A DNA stretch of 5,616 nucleotides from Candidatus Poseidoniaceae archaeon (GTDB lineage: Archaea; Thermoplasmatota; Poseidoniia; Poseidoniales; Poseidoniaceae). The number at the start of each line of letters is the position of its first letter. The first letter of the stretch is position 1. Below the pieces are notes generated by a model, which worked only from the letters and a program-made list of their open reading frames with translations, searched no databases and was not told where the DNA came from. Below are positions 1 to 5,616 of this stretch, one piece after another. The stretch covers positions 2,667 to 8,282 of the forward strand of contig DUKP01000165.1 in the NCBI GenBank assembly GCA_013329295.1, given 5' to 3'. A program made the translations under genes and the position numbers.

Positions 1-960
1 ATTGAGGTTGCTAAGCAAGAGAAAGCCGAATTGATTCATGCTCACACACCTTACCGAGTGGGTCTACCTGCACTAAGAGCTGCACGGAAACTGAAACTTC
101 CCTTTGTCTATGAAATGCGAGGAATGTGGGAAGAAACCGCAGTTGCGAATGGTCGATGGATGCCAAACGGCCCCGCATATCGTCGTTTTCAAAATTATGA
201 AACCAAAGTCCTACACTCTGCAGATGCAGTAGTTTGTATTAGCGAGACACTCAAGCAAGAAGCGATTTCTCGTGGAGTTGATGAAGCAAAAATCACAGTT
301 GTAACCAATGCAGTGGATGAATCTATCATCAATCAATCCACTAAACACGAATTATTTGACGAAGTAAGTGATTTACTAAATCGAGATAAATCAACCAAGG
401 TAATTGGTTACATCGGCTCACTTAGAGAGATGGAAGGGGTAGATTTGACTGCTGAAGCGACAGCAAAACTATCTTCTAAAGGTCATGATGTACGCTTTTT
501 TGTATTGAGCAGTAATTCTGGTCAAACAGAGTTGAAAGACTATTGTGACAAATTAGGGCTTGGACATAATGCGGTAATTACTGGGCCAGTGCCTCATGAT
601 TCGGTTGCTCAATTTTATGATTTAATCGATATTTTTGTTGTAAGCAGACCTAATTCAAGAGTCACAAGATTGGTAACACCGCTAAAACCATTTGAAGCAA
701 TGGCAATGAAAAAGGCAGTAGTTGCATCTAAACTTCCGGCTCTTGAGGAAATTATTGATGATGGAACTACTGGTTTGCTATATCATGCCGATGATGTAGA
801 TTCATTGGTAGAAATTATTGAACGAGTTCTTTCTGATGATGATTTAATTAATTCATTGGGCAATAACGCACATAAATGGATAATTGAGAATAGGACATGG
901 CAATCTGTAGTACAAAATTATTCCAAAGCATATCAAACTGCTAAAGAAAATAAGAGGTGA
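1..960 (+). CDS. GT4-family glycosyltransferase, 5'-truncated by window edge
   Basis: The reading frame is open from base 1 to the TGA at 958-960, giving 319 visible residues; the gene begins upstream. A TTG at 31-33 could be read as a start, but the protein already continues in family style before it and GT4 enzymes are usually 370-400 residues, so about 60-80 N-terminal residues are probably missing. Visible in order: HAHTPYRVGLPAL (about residues 13-25) and EMRGMWEE (38-45) of the acceptor-side Rossmann domain, an inter-domain TNAVD segment, GYIGSLREMEG (about 135-145) starting the donor-binding domain, and TPLKPFEAMA, with Glu232 matching the second Glu of the EX7E motif. The residue eight before it is Leu, so the first Glu is absent. 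The HAH/EMRGMWEE pattern recalls the exosortase-associated GT4 enzymes of bacteria, from memory only. It should transfer a sugar from an NDP-sugar in the cytoplasm; donor and acceptor cannot be read. It is the first visible gene of a three-gene run. Confidence 0.9.
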   Translation: MEVAKQEKAELIHAHTPYRVGLPALRAARKLKLPFVYEMRGMWEETAVANGRWMPNGPAYRRFQNYETKVLHSADAVVCISETLKQEAISRGVDEAKITVVTNAVDESIINQSTKHELFDEVSDLLNRDKSTKVIGYIGSLREMEGVDLTAEATAKLSSKGHDVRFFVLSSNSGQTELKDYCDKLGLGHNAVITGPVPHDSVAQFYDLIDIFVVSRPNSRVTRLVTPLKPFEAMAMKKAVVASKLPALEEIIDDGTTGLLYHADDVDSLVEIIERVLSDDDLINSLGNNAHKWIIENRTWQSVVQNYSKAYQTAKENKR

Positions 961-961
961 T
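954..961 (+). promoter_or_regulatory. Shine-Dalgarno site for the epimerase gene (decides a TTG start)
   Basis: GAGGTGAT overlaps the stop codon of the preceding glycosyltransferase and matches the complement of the conserved 16S rRNA 3' tail. It lies 3-4 nt before TTG at 965. The nearby ATG at 960-962 is followed directly by TTT and TGA, so it cannot start the gene. The site therefore supports TTG as the true start and suggests translational coupling. Confidence 0.7.
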
Positions 962-964
962 GTT

Positions 965-1912
965 TTGAGAGTTTTAGTTACAGGAGGGGCTGGATTTATT
1001 GGCCACAATCTTGTCAAAACCCTATTATCAAATCAATACCAAGTCAATATTCTTGATATTGTTTCAAATGAAGATAGCAGAGTCAAAACGTTGATCCAAA
1101 TGGGAGCAAATTATTTCCAAGGCGATATTAGAGATTTGGCAGCAATTTCAAAGGCAGGACAAGGGTGTTCTCATGTAGTACATCTTGCTGCTCAAACATC
1201 AGTGTCTGCATCAATGGAAAATAAAACTCTAAACGATGAGATAAATATTGGCGGTACTCGCAATATCATTGAATTTGTTAACACTGGTGAAATAAAAAAA
1301 GTGGTATCAGCATCTTCTGCAGCAGTTTACGGGAATTGCGACCAAATGCCTCTGATAGAGGAATCAGCAGGCGATTGTCTTTCTCCGTATGCTGAATCTA
1401 AATTTCAAAATGAACAAGATTTGCTAACTATGGTAAATGACGATATAGGCGTTCATGTATTGAGATTTTTCAATGTATACGGGCCTGGTCAAGGTACTGA
1501 TTCAAACTATGCCGCGGTAATACCTTCATTTATCGATAATATCATTTTGGGAAATTCCCCAACTATTTTTGGCGATGGTAATCAAAGTAGAGACTTCATT
1601 GAGGTATCAGATGTGATTAGCTTAATTTTATTGATTTTAATTGATGACAGCGAGACTCCAAATGATATTTACAATGTAGCGACACAGACTGAGACCTCAA
1701 TCCAAGAACTGTTAACATTAATTGGTAATTCAGTATCACAAACCGAATCTTCAATCGAGATTCCACCAGCAAGTTATCAAAGCAAGAGAAGTGGTGATAT
1801 CGATTCTTCATGCGCTAGTATTTCCAAAGTAAAATCAGCATTTGGTTGGCAACCAAAAATAGAACTAAAGCAAGGAATCTTATCTTTGGTTGAGTATGAG
1901 TTAAGGAGTTGA
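965..1912 (+). CDS. NAD-dependent nucleotide-sugar epimerase/dehydratase (extended SDR)
   Basis: This 315-residue protein has the full layout of extended short-chain dehydrogenases acting on NDP-sugars (UDP-glucose 4-epimerase / dTDP-glucose 4,6-dehydratase group). The GxxGxxG dinucleotide-binding motif is at residues 7-13 (GGAGFIG), Asp31 sits at the end of the second strand and favours NAD over NADP, GDIRD is at 53-57 and HLAAQ at 73-77. The catalytic residues are Ser118 within SASSAAVYG and Tyr142/Lys146 in YAESK. FFNVYGPGQ (168-176) and GDGNQSRDFIEVSDV (203-217) are typical substrate-domain motifs. Length is normal for the family (about 310-340). The start is TTG at 965, supported by a strong Shine-Dalgarno site and by the Rossmann strand beginning right after it. 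It follows the first glycosyltransferase by 4 nt and precedes the next by 1 nt. It probably provides a sugar donor for the neighbouring transferases. Epimerase versus dehydratase cannot be settled by eye, although the lack of a clear dehydratase DE pair after the Ser/Thr region leans toward epimerase. Confidence 0.92.
   Translation: MRVLVTGGAGFIGHNLVKTLLSNQYQVNILDIVSNEDSRVKTLIQMGANYFQGDIRDLAAISKAGQGCSHVVHLAAQTSVSASMENKTLNDEINIGGTRNIIEFVNTGEIKKVVSASSAAVYGNCDQMPLIEESAGDCLSPYAESKFQNEQDLLTMVNDDIGVHVLRFFNVYGPGQGTDSNYAAVIPSFIDNIILGNSPTIFGDGNQSRDFIEVSDVISLILLILIDDSETPNDIYNVATQTETSIQELLTLIGNSVSQTESSIEIPPASYQSKRSGDIDSSCASISKVKSAFGWQPKIELKQGILSLVEYELRS
1903..1908 (+). promoter_or_regulatory. Shine-Dalgarno site for the third plus-strand gene
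   Basis: AAGGAG lies inside the last codons of the epimerase gene, 5 nt before ATG 1914 and 8 nt before a second in-frame ATG at 1917. Either start is possible; the spacing slightly favours the second. The overlap with the upstream coding end supports cotranscription and coupled translation. Confidence 0.65.
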
Positions 1913-1913
1913 G

Positions 1914-3020
1914 ATGATGCAAGTCATGTGGTTCTCGGCTAACTCAGTAAATGATATGTGTTTTACATCACAAAAAGCCTTAGTCAAGGGATTATTGAAA
2001 AATGGTTATGATATTCAGTTCATTAACAAAGACCCGCCAAATTCTACCATAGGTCTTGATTGTCAACATATTGCTATTGATTCTAGTAATTTTCCTGGTA
2101 TGAAGTCCTCCTCTCTAGGCAAAAATATGGCGAAATGGTTGATTAAACAGGAAATTATTCATCCTGCGGTTGCAATAGTAGATTGGCGCTTGATAGCCAA
2201 ATTATATTCTGCGTTAACTAAAGCAAATATTCCATGGATTCTTTTAGATCGTAGCCCACCCGCTGATACTGGAATTTTAGCAAAACTACAGTGGCCTATT
2301 TGGCGACGTGCGTGGAAATTGGTTGCCAACTCGGATAATGCCAAGGGTACTGTAGTTTCATCACACCATCAACAATTTGTTGCAGAAAAAATCAATATTT
2401 CGCCTAACAAATTTTGCCAATTACCTGTAGGAGTGGATTTGGAAGTTTTTTCACCAGCGCCAACTAATGATGGTCTGAAACTAATCTATCATGGCCGATT
2501 AGACAAACATCGAGGAGTTTTAGCATTACCAATGCTGGTTAGAAAAAGCATTTCTGATGGATTAGATATTTCTTTGAAACTTATTGGCGATGGAGATTGC
2601 TATGATGAATTACAGCAGATTGCTAAAGATATTGATTCAATATCAGTCTATCCACCAATGACTTTGGAAGAGGTTGCTCAACATTTACGAGAATCAACTA
2701 TTGGATTATTGCCGATGCCAGAGATTGATGTATGGGCGATTTCAAGTCCATTGAAGCGAAGTGAATATTGTGCAAGCGGGTTATTGATATTTGGAATAGA
2801 CCATAACGGGCATAGATTTGATCAAAGCGATTACTCTTGGATGAAGTTAGTTCCGCAATATGATTTCCATGAGGAAGGTGTCAAATGGTTATCTGAATTG
2901 AATACTCTCTCCATAAGTGATTTATCAAAATCCTCGAGGAAATTCGCTGAGGAGAATCTTAGTTGGGATATACCAGTGAAATCATTAATCCAACTTATTC
3001 ATTCAATTAGTGAGTCGTAA
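1914..3020 (+). CDS. GT-B fold glycosyltransferase (GT4-like), divergent
   Basis: This 368-residue protein has the two-domain architecture of GT4-type enzymes. The N-terminal half (about 1-170) is divergent, opening with a strand-like MQVMWFSAN and carrying LLDRSPPADTG (110-120). The recognisable part is the linker LPVGVDLEVF (170-179), then the donor domain beginning LIYHGRLDKHRG (190-201), LKLIGDGDCYDEL (221-233) and SPLKRSEYCASGLLIFG (278-294). Glu284 corresponds to the second Glu of EX7E; the position eight before is Ile276, so the first Glu is lacking, as in many retaining GT-B enzymes outside the classical group. No signal peptide or membrane span is seen, consistent with a cytoplasmic or peripheral enzyme. 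The gene follows the epimerase by 1 nt. Its 3' end overlaps the opposite-strand glycosyltransferase by 22 nt. Sugar donor and acceptor are unknown. The family call is firm, the substrate is not. Confidence 0.87.
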   Translation: MMQVMWFSANSVNDMCFTSQKALVKGLLKNGYDIQFINKDPPNSTIGLDCQHIAIDSSNFPGMKSSSLGKNMAKWLIKQEIIHPAVAIVDWRLIAKLYSALTKANIPWILLDRSPPADTGILAKLQWPIWRRAWKLVANSDNAKGTVVSSHHQQFVAEKINISPNKFCQLPVGVDLEVFSPAPTNDGLKLIYHGRLDKHRGVLALPMLVRKSISDGLDISLKLIGDGDCYDELQQIAKDIDSISVYPPMTLEEVAQHLRESTIGLLPMPEIDVWAISSPLKRSEYCASGLLIFGIDHNGHRFDQSDYSWMKLVPQYDFHEEGVKWLSELNTLSISDLSKSSRKFAEENLSWDIPVKSLIQLIHSISES

Positions 3021-3988
3021 ATATCAAGCCAATTCTTGTTGATTAAATCGATATTTAAATGACTAACAGAGTTATGAATCTCGTCTTTATCTACTGGGTT
3101 CTCAAGAATGTCAACGACTTTATTGAACCAATTATCAATATCATCATAATTTGCAGAAAATACCGTGTTTGGCAAATCAATGATTTTGTCACTAACTAAA
3201 CAAGGCAGTCCGCAATGCAAAGCTTCCAGCATTACTAATGGTTGCCCTTCAAATTTAGAAGGCATAATCAGTAGACTTGATTGCTGTAAAAATACAGATT
3301 TTTTTTCTTCTGATACCCATTCATGACATTCTAAGCCTTGAGCATTCAATTTATCTGTTCCAGTCATCACCAAAGTAACTTTGCTATCGTATTCATTTCG
3401 TAGTTTTCCCAACAGATTTACAGCAAAATCATGACCTTTGACTTTGTCATACCTCCCTAACATTAGCAGCTGTTTTTGTTTTCTATTTTCTTGATTGTAA
3501 ACTAATTTTGGATCTATTGGATTATTTACCACTAAACAGTCTCCAATTATACTTGCCAAATTTTTTTGCCACCCTTCAGTAAGAACCACAACTTTGCAAC
3601 CTTCAAAATCAGTAGTGTTTCTAAAATCGATACTGTTTCTAGAATCTTTATTGTCTAACCACTTGTCGAATTTCCCGCTGTGAATATGTACTACACAAGG
3701 TATTGCCGCCTCCCTACATAATTTGACATATTTCGATTTACGCTTCCAAGACCAATCGGCAGCAGTATGAATATGAACGAGTGCTGGCTTTTGTTTACCA
3801 GTTATCATTTTAGCGAAGTTTTTTAGCATTTTTTTGTGATAGAAATATTTGGTAATTTGATTGCCAACTATGTGTGATTGCCAAGTATCTGCAACCCATC
3901 CATCAGGCGGGTTCTGTGATAAAATTTCGATTACCTTTGCCATTCCACCAGGCGTATTACACGGGCCAACATGCAATACTCTGCGCAT
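2999..3988 (-). CDS. GT4-family glycosyltransferase with canonical EX7E motif
   Basis: The product is 329 residues, slightly short for GT4. It begins MRRVLHVGPCNTPGGMAKV, a nucleotide-sugar GT-B opening in which the Gly-rich loop after the first strand (GP-NTPGGMA) contacts the acceptor side; this supports ATG 3986-3988 as start. VHIHTAADWS (71-80) and VVHIHSGKFDKW (99-110) are the paired HxH motifs seen in GT4 enzymes that build surface glycans. LLMLGRYDKVKGHD (174-187) is the donor-domain opening with the Arg/Lys that bind diphosphate. SKFEGQPLVMLEALHCG (244-260) contains the full EX7E motif with Glu247 and Glu255. It is expected to be a retaining enzyme in the cytoplasm. It is the only glycosyltransferase here read from the minus strand. 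It shares a 103-nt upstream spacer with the GT2 gene and overlaps the previous gene tail to tail. No Shine-Dalgarno site is evident before it. The acceptor is unknown. Confidence 0.92.
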   Translation of the reverse strand: MRRVLHVGPCNTPGGMAKVIEILSQNPPDGWVADTWQSHIVGNQITKYFYHKKMLKNFAKMITGKQKPALVHIHTAADWSWKRKSKYVKLCREAAIPCVVHIHSGKFDKWLDNKDSRNSIDFRNTTDFEGCKVVVLTEGWQKNLASIIGDCLVVNNPIDPKLVYNQENRKQKQLLMLGRYDKVKGHDFAVNLLGKLRNEYDSKVTLVMTGTDKLNAQGLECHEWVSEEKKSVFLQQSSLLIMPSKFEGQPLVMLEALHCGLPCLVSDKIIDLPNTVFSANYDDIDNWFNKVVDILENPVDKDEIHNSVSHLNIDLINKNWLDIYDSLIE

Positions 3989-4000
3989 GCCTAAGCCTAA
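3989..4000 (-). repeat. Two tandem TTAGGC hexamers directly before a start codon
   Basis: Read on the minus strand, TTAGGC occurs twice in a row and ends immediately before the ATG of the minus-strand glycosyltransferase. It occupies the place a ribosome binding site would take but matches the anti-Shine-Dalgarno sequence only weakly. With two units it may be chance. Confidence 0.4.
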
Positions 4001-4063
4001 CTATGCGGTTTCAATAGGATAGTGGTCAAATGTACATTAATCACAGGTAAAGTGTGCAAGAAG

Positions 4064-4070
4064 TAATATC
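4064..4070 (+). promoter_or_regulatory. Possible archaeal TATA-like box for the GT2 gene
   Basis: TAATATC is centred about 25 nt before ATG 4092 and is preceded by a purine-rich AAGAAG stretch that could act as a BRE. No Shine-Dalgarno site precedes this ATG, and no other ATG, GTG or TTG exists in frame between it and the upstream stop at 4038-4040. This spacing is what a leaderless archaeal transcript starting at or near the A of ATG would need. It is read by eye and the box is a weak match to consensus. Confidence 0.35.
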
Positions 4071-4090
4071 TCAAACGCATTTGCGATATT
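4065..4090. repeat. Inverted repeat between the putative TATA box and the GT2 start codon
   Basis: AATATC (4065-4070) and GATATT (4085-4090) are perfect 6-bp inverted arms 14 nt apart. Inside lies a second small inverted pair, CGCA (4076-4079) and TGCG (4082-4085). The element ends one base before the ATG. It could be an operator, but arms this short in AT-rich DNA can arise by chance. Confidence 0.3.
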
Positions 4091-4091
4091 C

Positions 4092-5309
4092 ATGTTGTTA
4101 GCATCAGCCATTGCTGAGGTAATCCTTGGTTCACTGGTTGCTTTGCCATTGCTAATATACAGATTCAAGGCAAAACGTTGGAATCGAATTCCTCTTGAAT
4201 ATCCAAAAGAAACTCATGATTCACAATTAGTAATCCTATTACCAATCTGGAATGAGGCTGTAGTTATTGAGAAAAAACTCGATGACTTGAAACGACAATA
4301 TCTAACCAAACCCTCTTTGTTAGTAATAGATTCAGCATCTACAGATGATAGTGTTGCTTTGGTTAAGCAATGGATTATTGACAATCCCTCGGTCTTTTCA
4401 GCAACTAAGGTTATCGAAATGCCTGAACGATTAGGTAAAACCAGTGCGGTAAAGTTGGCACTCGAGGACTTAACAGAAGATTCCTTTGAAGGTCTGGTAA
4501 TGATGACAGATGCTGATGCATTGATTGGTGAAGGAACAATTCAACGATTATATGGCTGGTTTGCTAATCCCTCAATAGGTGCGGTAGGAAGTAGCGCTAA
4601 TCGTAAAACTAGATTACATGGCGAGACCAAATATCGCTCACTATACGAAATGCTGAGATCAGCAGAATCTAAAGTAGATAGCACGCCGTTTCTCGAAGGT
4701 TCTTGCATGATGTGGCGACATGGTAGTATTAATCCATCTGATTTGAATACTGATTCCAATGCAGACGATGCTCAAATTGCATCTTTGGTAAGAATCTCTG
4801 GACTTAGAAGTATATTTGATTCTGAAGCTTCTTTCATTGATTTTGCTCCAACTACAATTGAAGGCCAAAGTAGGCAAAAGGTTAGACGTGCTCAAGGTTT
4901 ACAGAATATGCTATCACGATTTCCAAAACAACACAAATTACCAGAAGATGGTGAATTTGCTAAAATATTTAGTTTTCAAAGTTATATTCATTTAACTGTG
5001 CCACTAATCTTGTTTCAAATTGCAATTTGTGCTATCACTAGGTGGATATATGTCAGTATAACAGGTATTCATAGTCTATGGGAATACGAAGCACTTATCC
5101 ATGCAGGATTAACCTCGATAGAATTATTGATTCTTGTTTCATGGTTAACTTTCCGTAATGGCATAAAATTACCATTTATCACAACAATTGGTGCTCTGAT
5201 AACGAGTTTTGAGTATTTGTTCATTGCTCGATATAGAAGTTCTAGAGGGCGTTCATCACATAAATGGGATCAACATAGTGATGTAAGAAAATTACTCTAT
5301 AAATTTTGA
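4092..5309 (+). CDS. Membrane-bound GT2-family glycosyltransferase
   Basis: This 405-residue protein has one N-terminal membrane segment (about 4-23), a cytoplasmic GT-A domain, and three C-terminal hydrophobic segments (about 298-322, 335-353 and 360-380), the layout of processive-type GT2 synthases such as hyaluronan or cellulose synthase relatives. The GT2 motifs are PIWNE (51-55), LLVIDSASTD with Asp80, RLGKTSAVKLAL (113-124), the metal-binding DAD (140-142) in MMTDADAL, EGSCMMWR (202-209), and ADD (224-226) at the place of the TED/ED motif that holds the catalytic base. QKVRR (262-266) occupies the QxxRW position with Arg in place of Trp. It should use an NDP-sugar at the inner membrane face, transferring it to a lipid carrier or a growing chain. 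The start is the only one available in frame. It is divergent from the minus-strand glycosyltransferase and convergent with the secreted-protein gene. Whether it is processive is uncertain given the altered motif. Confidence 0.9.
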   Translation: MLLASAIAEVILGSLVALPLLIYRFKAKRWNRIPLEYPKETHDSQLVILLPIWNEAVVIEKKLDDLKRQYLTKPSLLVIDSASTDDSVALVKQWIIDNPSVFSATKVIEMPERLGKTSAVKLALEDLTEDSFEGLVMMTDADALIGEGTIQRLYGWFANPSIGAVGSSANRKTRLHGETKYRSLYEMLRSAESKVDSTPFLEGSCMMWRHGSINPSDLNTDSNADDAQIASLVRISGLRSIFDSEASFIDFAPTTIEGQSRQKVRRAQGLQNMLSRFPKQHKLPEDGEFAKIFSFQSYIHLTVPLILFQIAICAITRWIYVSITGIHSLWEYEALIHAGLTSIELLILVSWLTFRNGIKLPFITTIGALITSFEYLFIARYRSSRGRSSHKWDQHSDVRKLLYKF

Positions 5310-5312
5310 AAT

Positions 5313-5352
5313 AAAAAAAAGCTCCCCCGGAGGCCGAAACCTCCGGAGGAGC
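5313..5352 (-). terminator. Hairpin-plus-T-run terminator of the minus-strand secreted-protein gene
   Basis: Two 13-nt arms (5321-5333 and 5340-5352) flank a 6-nt loop (5334-5339). All positions pair by Watson-Crick except one, which is a U-G wobble in minus-strand RNA but a C-A mismatch in plus-strand RNA. The stem is followed on the minus strand by eight T residues (complement of 5313-5320). Both the wobble and the T-run assign the element to minus-strand transcription. It ends 55 nt beyond the stop codon of the secreted-protein gene and 3 nt beyond the GT2 stop on the other strand. T-runs are the main archaeal termination signal; so strong a stem may also protect the mRNA 3' end. Confidence 0.8.
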
Positions 5353-5355
5353 AGT

Positions 5356-5373
5356 TATATTCCGCAGAATATA
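5356..5373. repeat. Small AT-rich inverted repeat in the convergent spacer
   Basis: TATATTC (5356-5362) and GAATATA (5367-5373) form a perfect 7-bp stem around a CGCA tetraloop. It lies 3 nt from the GC-rich terminator stem, inside the 3' untranslated region of the minus-strand gene. It may be an accessory 3'-end structure; no T-run follows it on either strand. Confidence 0.5.
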
Positions 5374-5407
5374 TCAGTTCATAATTCAATTAATCGTTGG
5401 GTGAATT

Positions 5408-5616
5408 TCACTCAGCGTCAATAATTGTTGTGTCAAGGGTTGTACCCTCTCTACTGTTCAAAACGTTAACAGTAACTGTGCATACGCCTGTGCAGTCGGT
5501 GTCAACAGTAATTGCTTCACCAACGTTCCAGTTATCAGCATCGCTGTCTGTGGATGACCAGCAGTCTTCAGTTTCACCAGAAGCACATTGGTCAACAGTT
5601 ACTGATGCAGCACCGT
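5408..5616 (-). CDS. C-terminus of a secreted, possibly pilin-like surface protein (5' end outside window)
   Basis: A minus-strand frame is open from the window edge to the TGA at 5408-5410, giving the last 68 residues. It lacks a visible start because the gene begins beyond base 5616. The stretch is acidic and rich in Thr, Val, Ser and Asp, with no hydrophobic segment. Four cysteines (visible residues 10, 18, 41, 45) suggest disulfides and hence an extracellular location. NWNVGEAITVDTDCTGVC followed by TVTVNVLN looks like a beta-sandwich edge and resembles, from memory, C-termini of archaeal pilin/archaellin-like proteins of marine euryarchaea. The class III signal peptide that would prove this lies outside the window. 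Codon use differs from the rest of the window (Asp GAC 7 of 9, Asn AAC 4 of 4), and a strong terminator follows, both pointing to high expression. No N-x-S/T sequon is present in this part. It could equally be another adhesin-like secreted protein. Confidence 0.75.
   Translation of the reverse strand, partial: GAASVTVDQCASGETEDCWSSTDSDADNWNVGEAITVDTDCTGVCTVTVNVLNSREGTTLDTTIIDAE

Noticed and set aside
31..33. TTG as the start codon of the first glycosyltransferase
   Set aside because: The frame is open upstream to base 1 and the protein would lack most of its N-terminal Rossmann domain; the gene is cut by the window edge instead.
1617..1811. A 64-codon minus-strand open frame inside the epimerase gene
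   Set aside because: It is antisense to a well-supported coding region, has no recognisable motif or ribosome binding site, and looks like chance.
2159..2344. A 61-codon minus-strand open frame inside the third plus-strand gene
   Set aside because: It is fully contained in a motif-supported glycosyltransferase gene, with no initiation signal or family resemblance.
3989..4091. A small RNA or tRNA gene in the divergent spacer
   Set aside because: There is no cloverleaf, no T-loop or anticodon-arm pattern, and the region is too short once two promoters are allowed for.
4541..4895. Two overlapping minus-strand open frames (72 and 78 codons) inside the GT2 gene
   Set aside because: They lie opposite the conserved GT2 catalytic motifs and are composition shadows with no independent support.
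5321..5352. The GC-rich hairpin as terminator of the plus-strand GT2 gene
   Set aside because: On the plus strand the stem has a C-A mismatch and is followed by GCAGTTATATTCC with no real T-run; the T8 tract is on the minus-strand side.

Overview
This window looks like part of a surface-glycan (glycoprotein or polysaccharide) biosynthesis locus from an AT-rich archaeon. My best guess is a marine planktonic euryarchaeote of the Poseidoniales (Marine Group II) type. The reasons are: Shine-Dalgarno sites matching the archaeal 16S tail at two closely packed genes, a possible leaderless start with a TATA-like box at another, a hairpin followed by a T-run, and the C-terminus of an acidic, Thr/Val-rich, cysteine-containing secreted protein of the pilin-like kind I associate with that group. 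The taxonomic call is inference; nothing here is a decisive phylogenetic marker.

Layout. Bases 1-3020 hold three tightly packed plus-strand genes. The first is a GT4-type glycosyltransferase whose 5' end lies outside the window. The second is an extended-SDR nucleotide-sugar epimerase/dehydratase, and the third is another GT-B glycosyltransferase. The gaps between them are 4 nt and 1 nt, so they probably form one operon. A fourth glycosyltransferase gene (GT4 with a clean EX7E motif) lies on the minus strand at 2999-3988 and overlaps the third gene tail to tail by 22 nt. A 103-nt divergent spacer (3989-4091) separates it from a plus-strand, membrane-anchored GT2 glycosyltransferase (4092-5309) of the general synthase type. 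A 98-nt convergent spacer (5310-5407) carries a strong GC-rich hairpin whose T-run serves the minus strand. It is therefore the terminator of the last gene, a minus-strand secreted/pilin-like protein of which only the C-terminal 68 residues are visible (5408-5616).

How the parts may work together. The epimerase would supply or modify an NDP-sugar. The three GT-B enzymes would add sugars to a growing lipid-linked glycan at the cytoplasmic face, and the membrane GT2 would start or extend the chain at the membrane. The acceptor is not identified. The neighbouring secreted protein could be a glycosylated surface protein, but no N-glycosylation sequon is visible in its C-terminal part, so that link rests on proximity only. 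No oligosaccharyltransferase, flippase, mobile element, CRISPR array or RNA gene is visible. I do not see convincing evidence for an undescribed system; the points worth a second look are modest and are listed as such.
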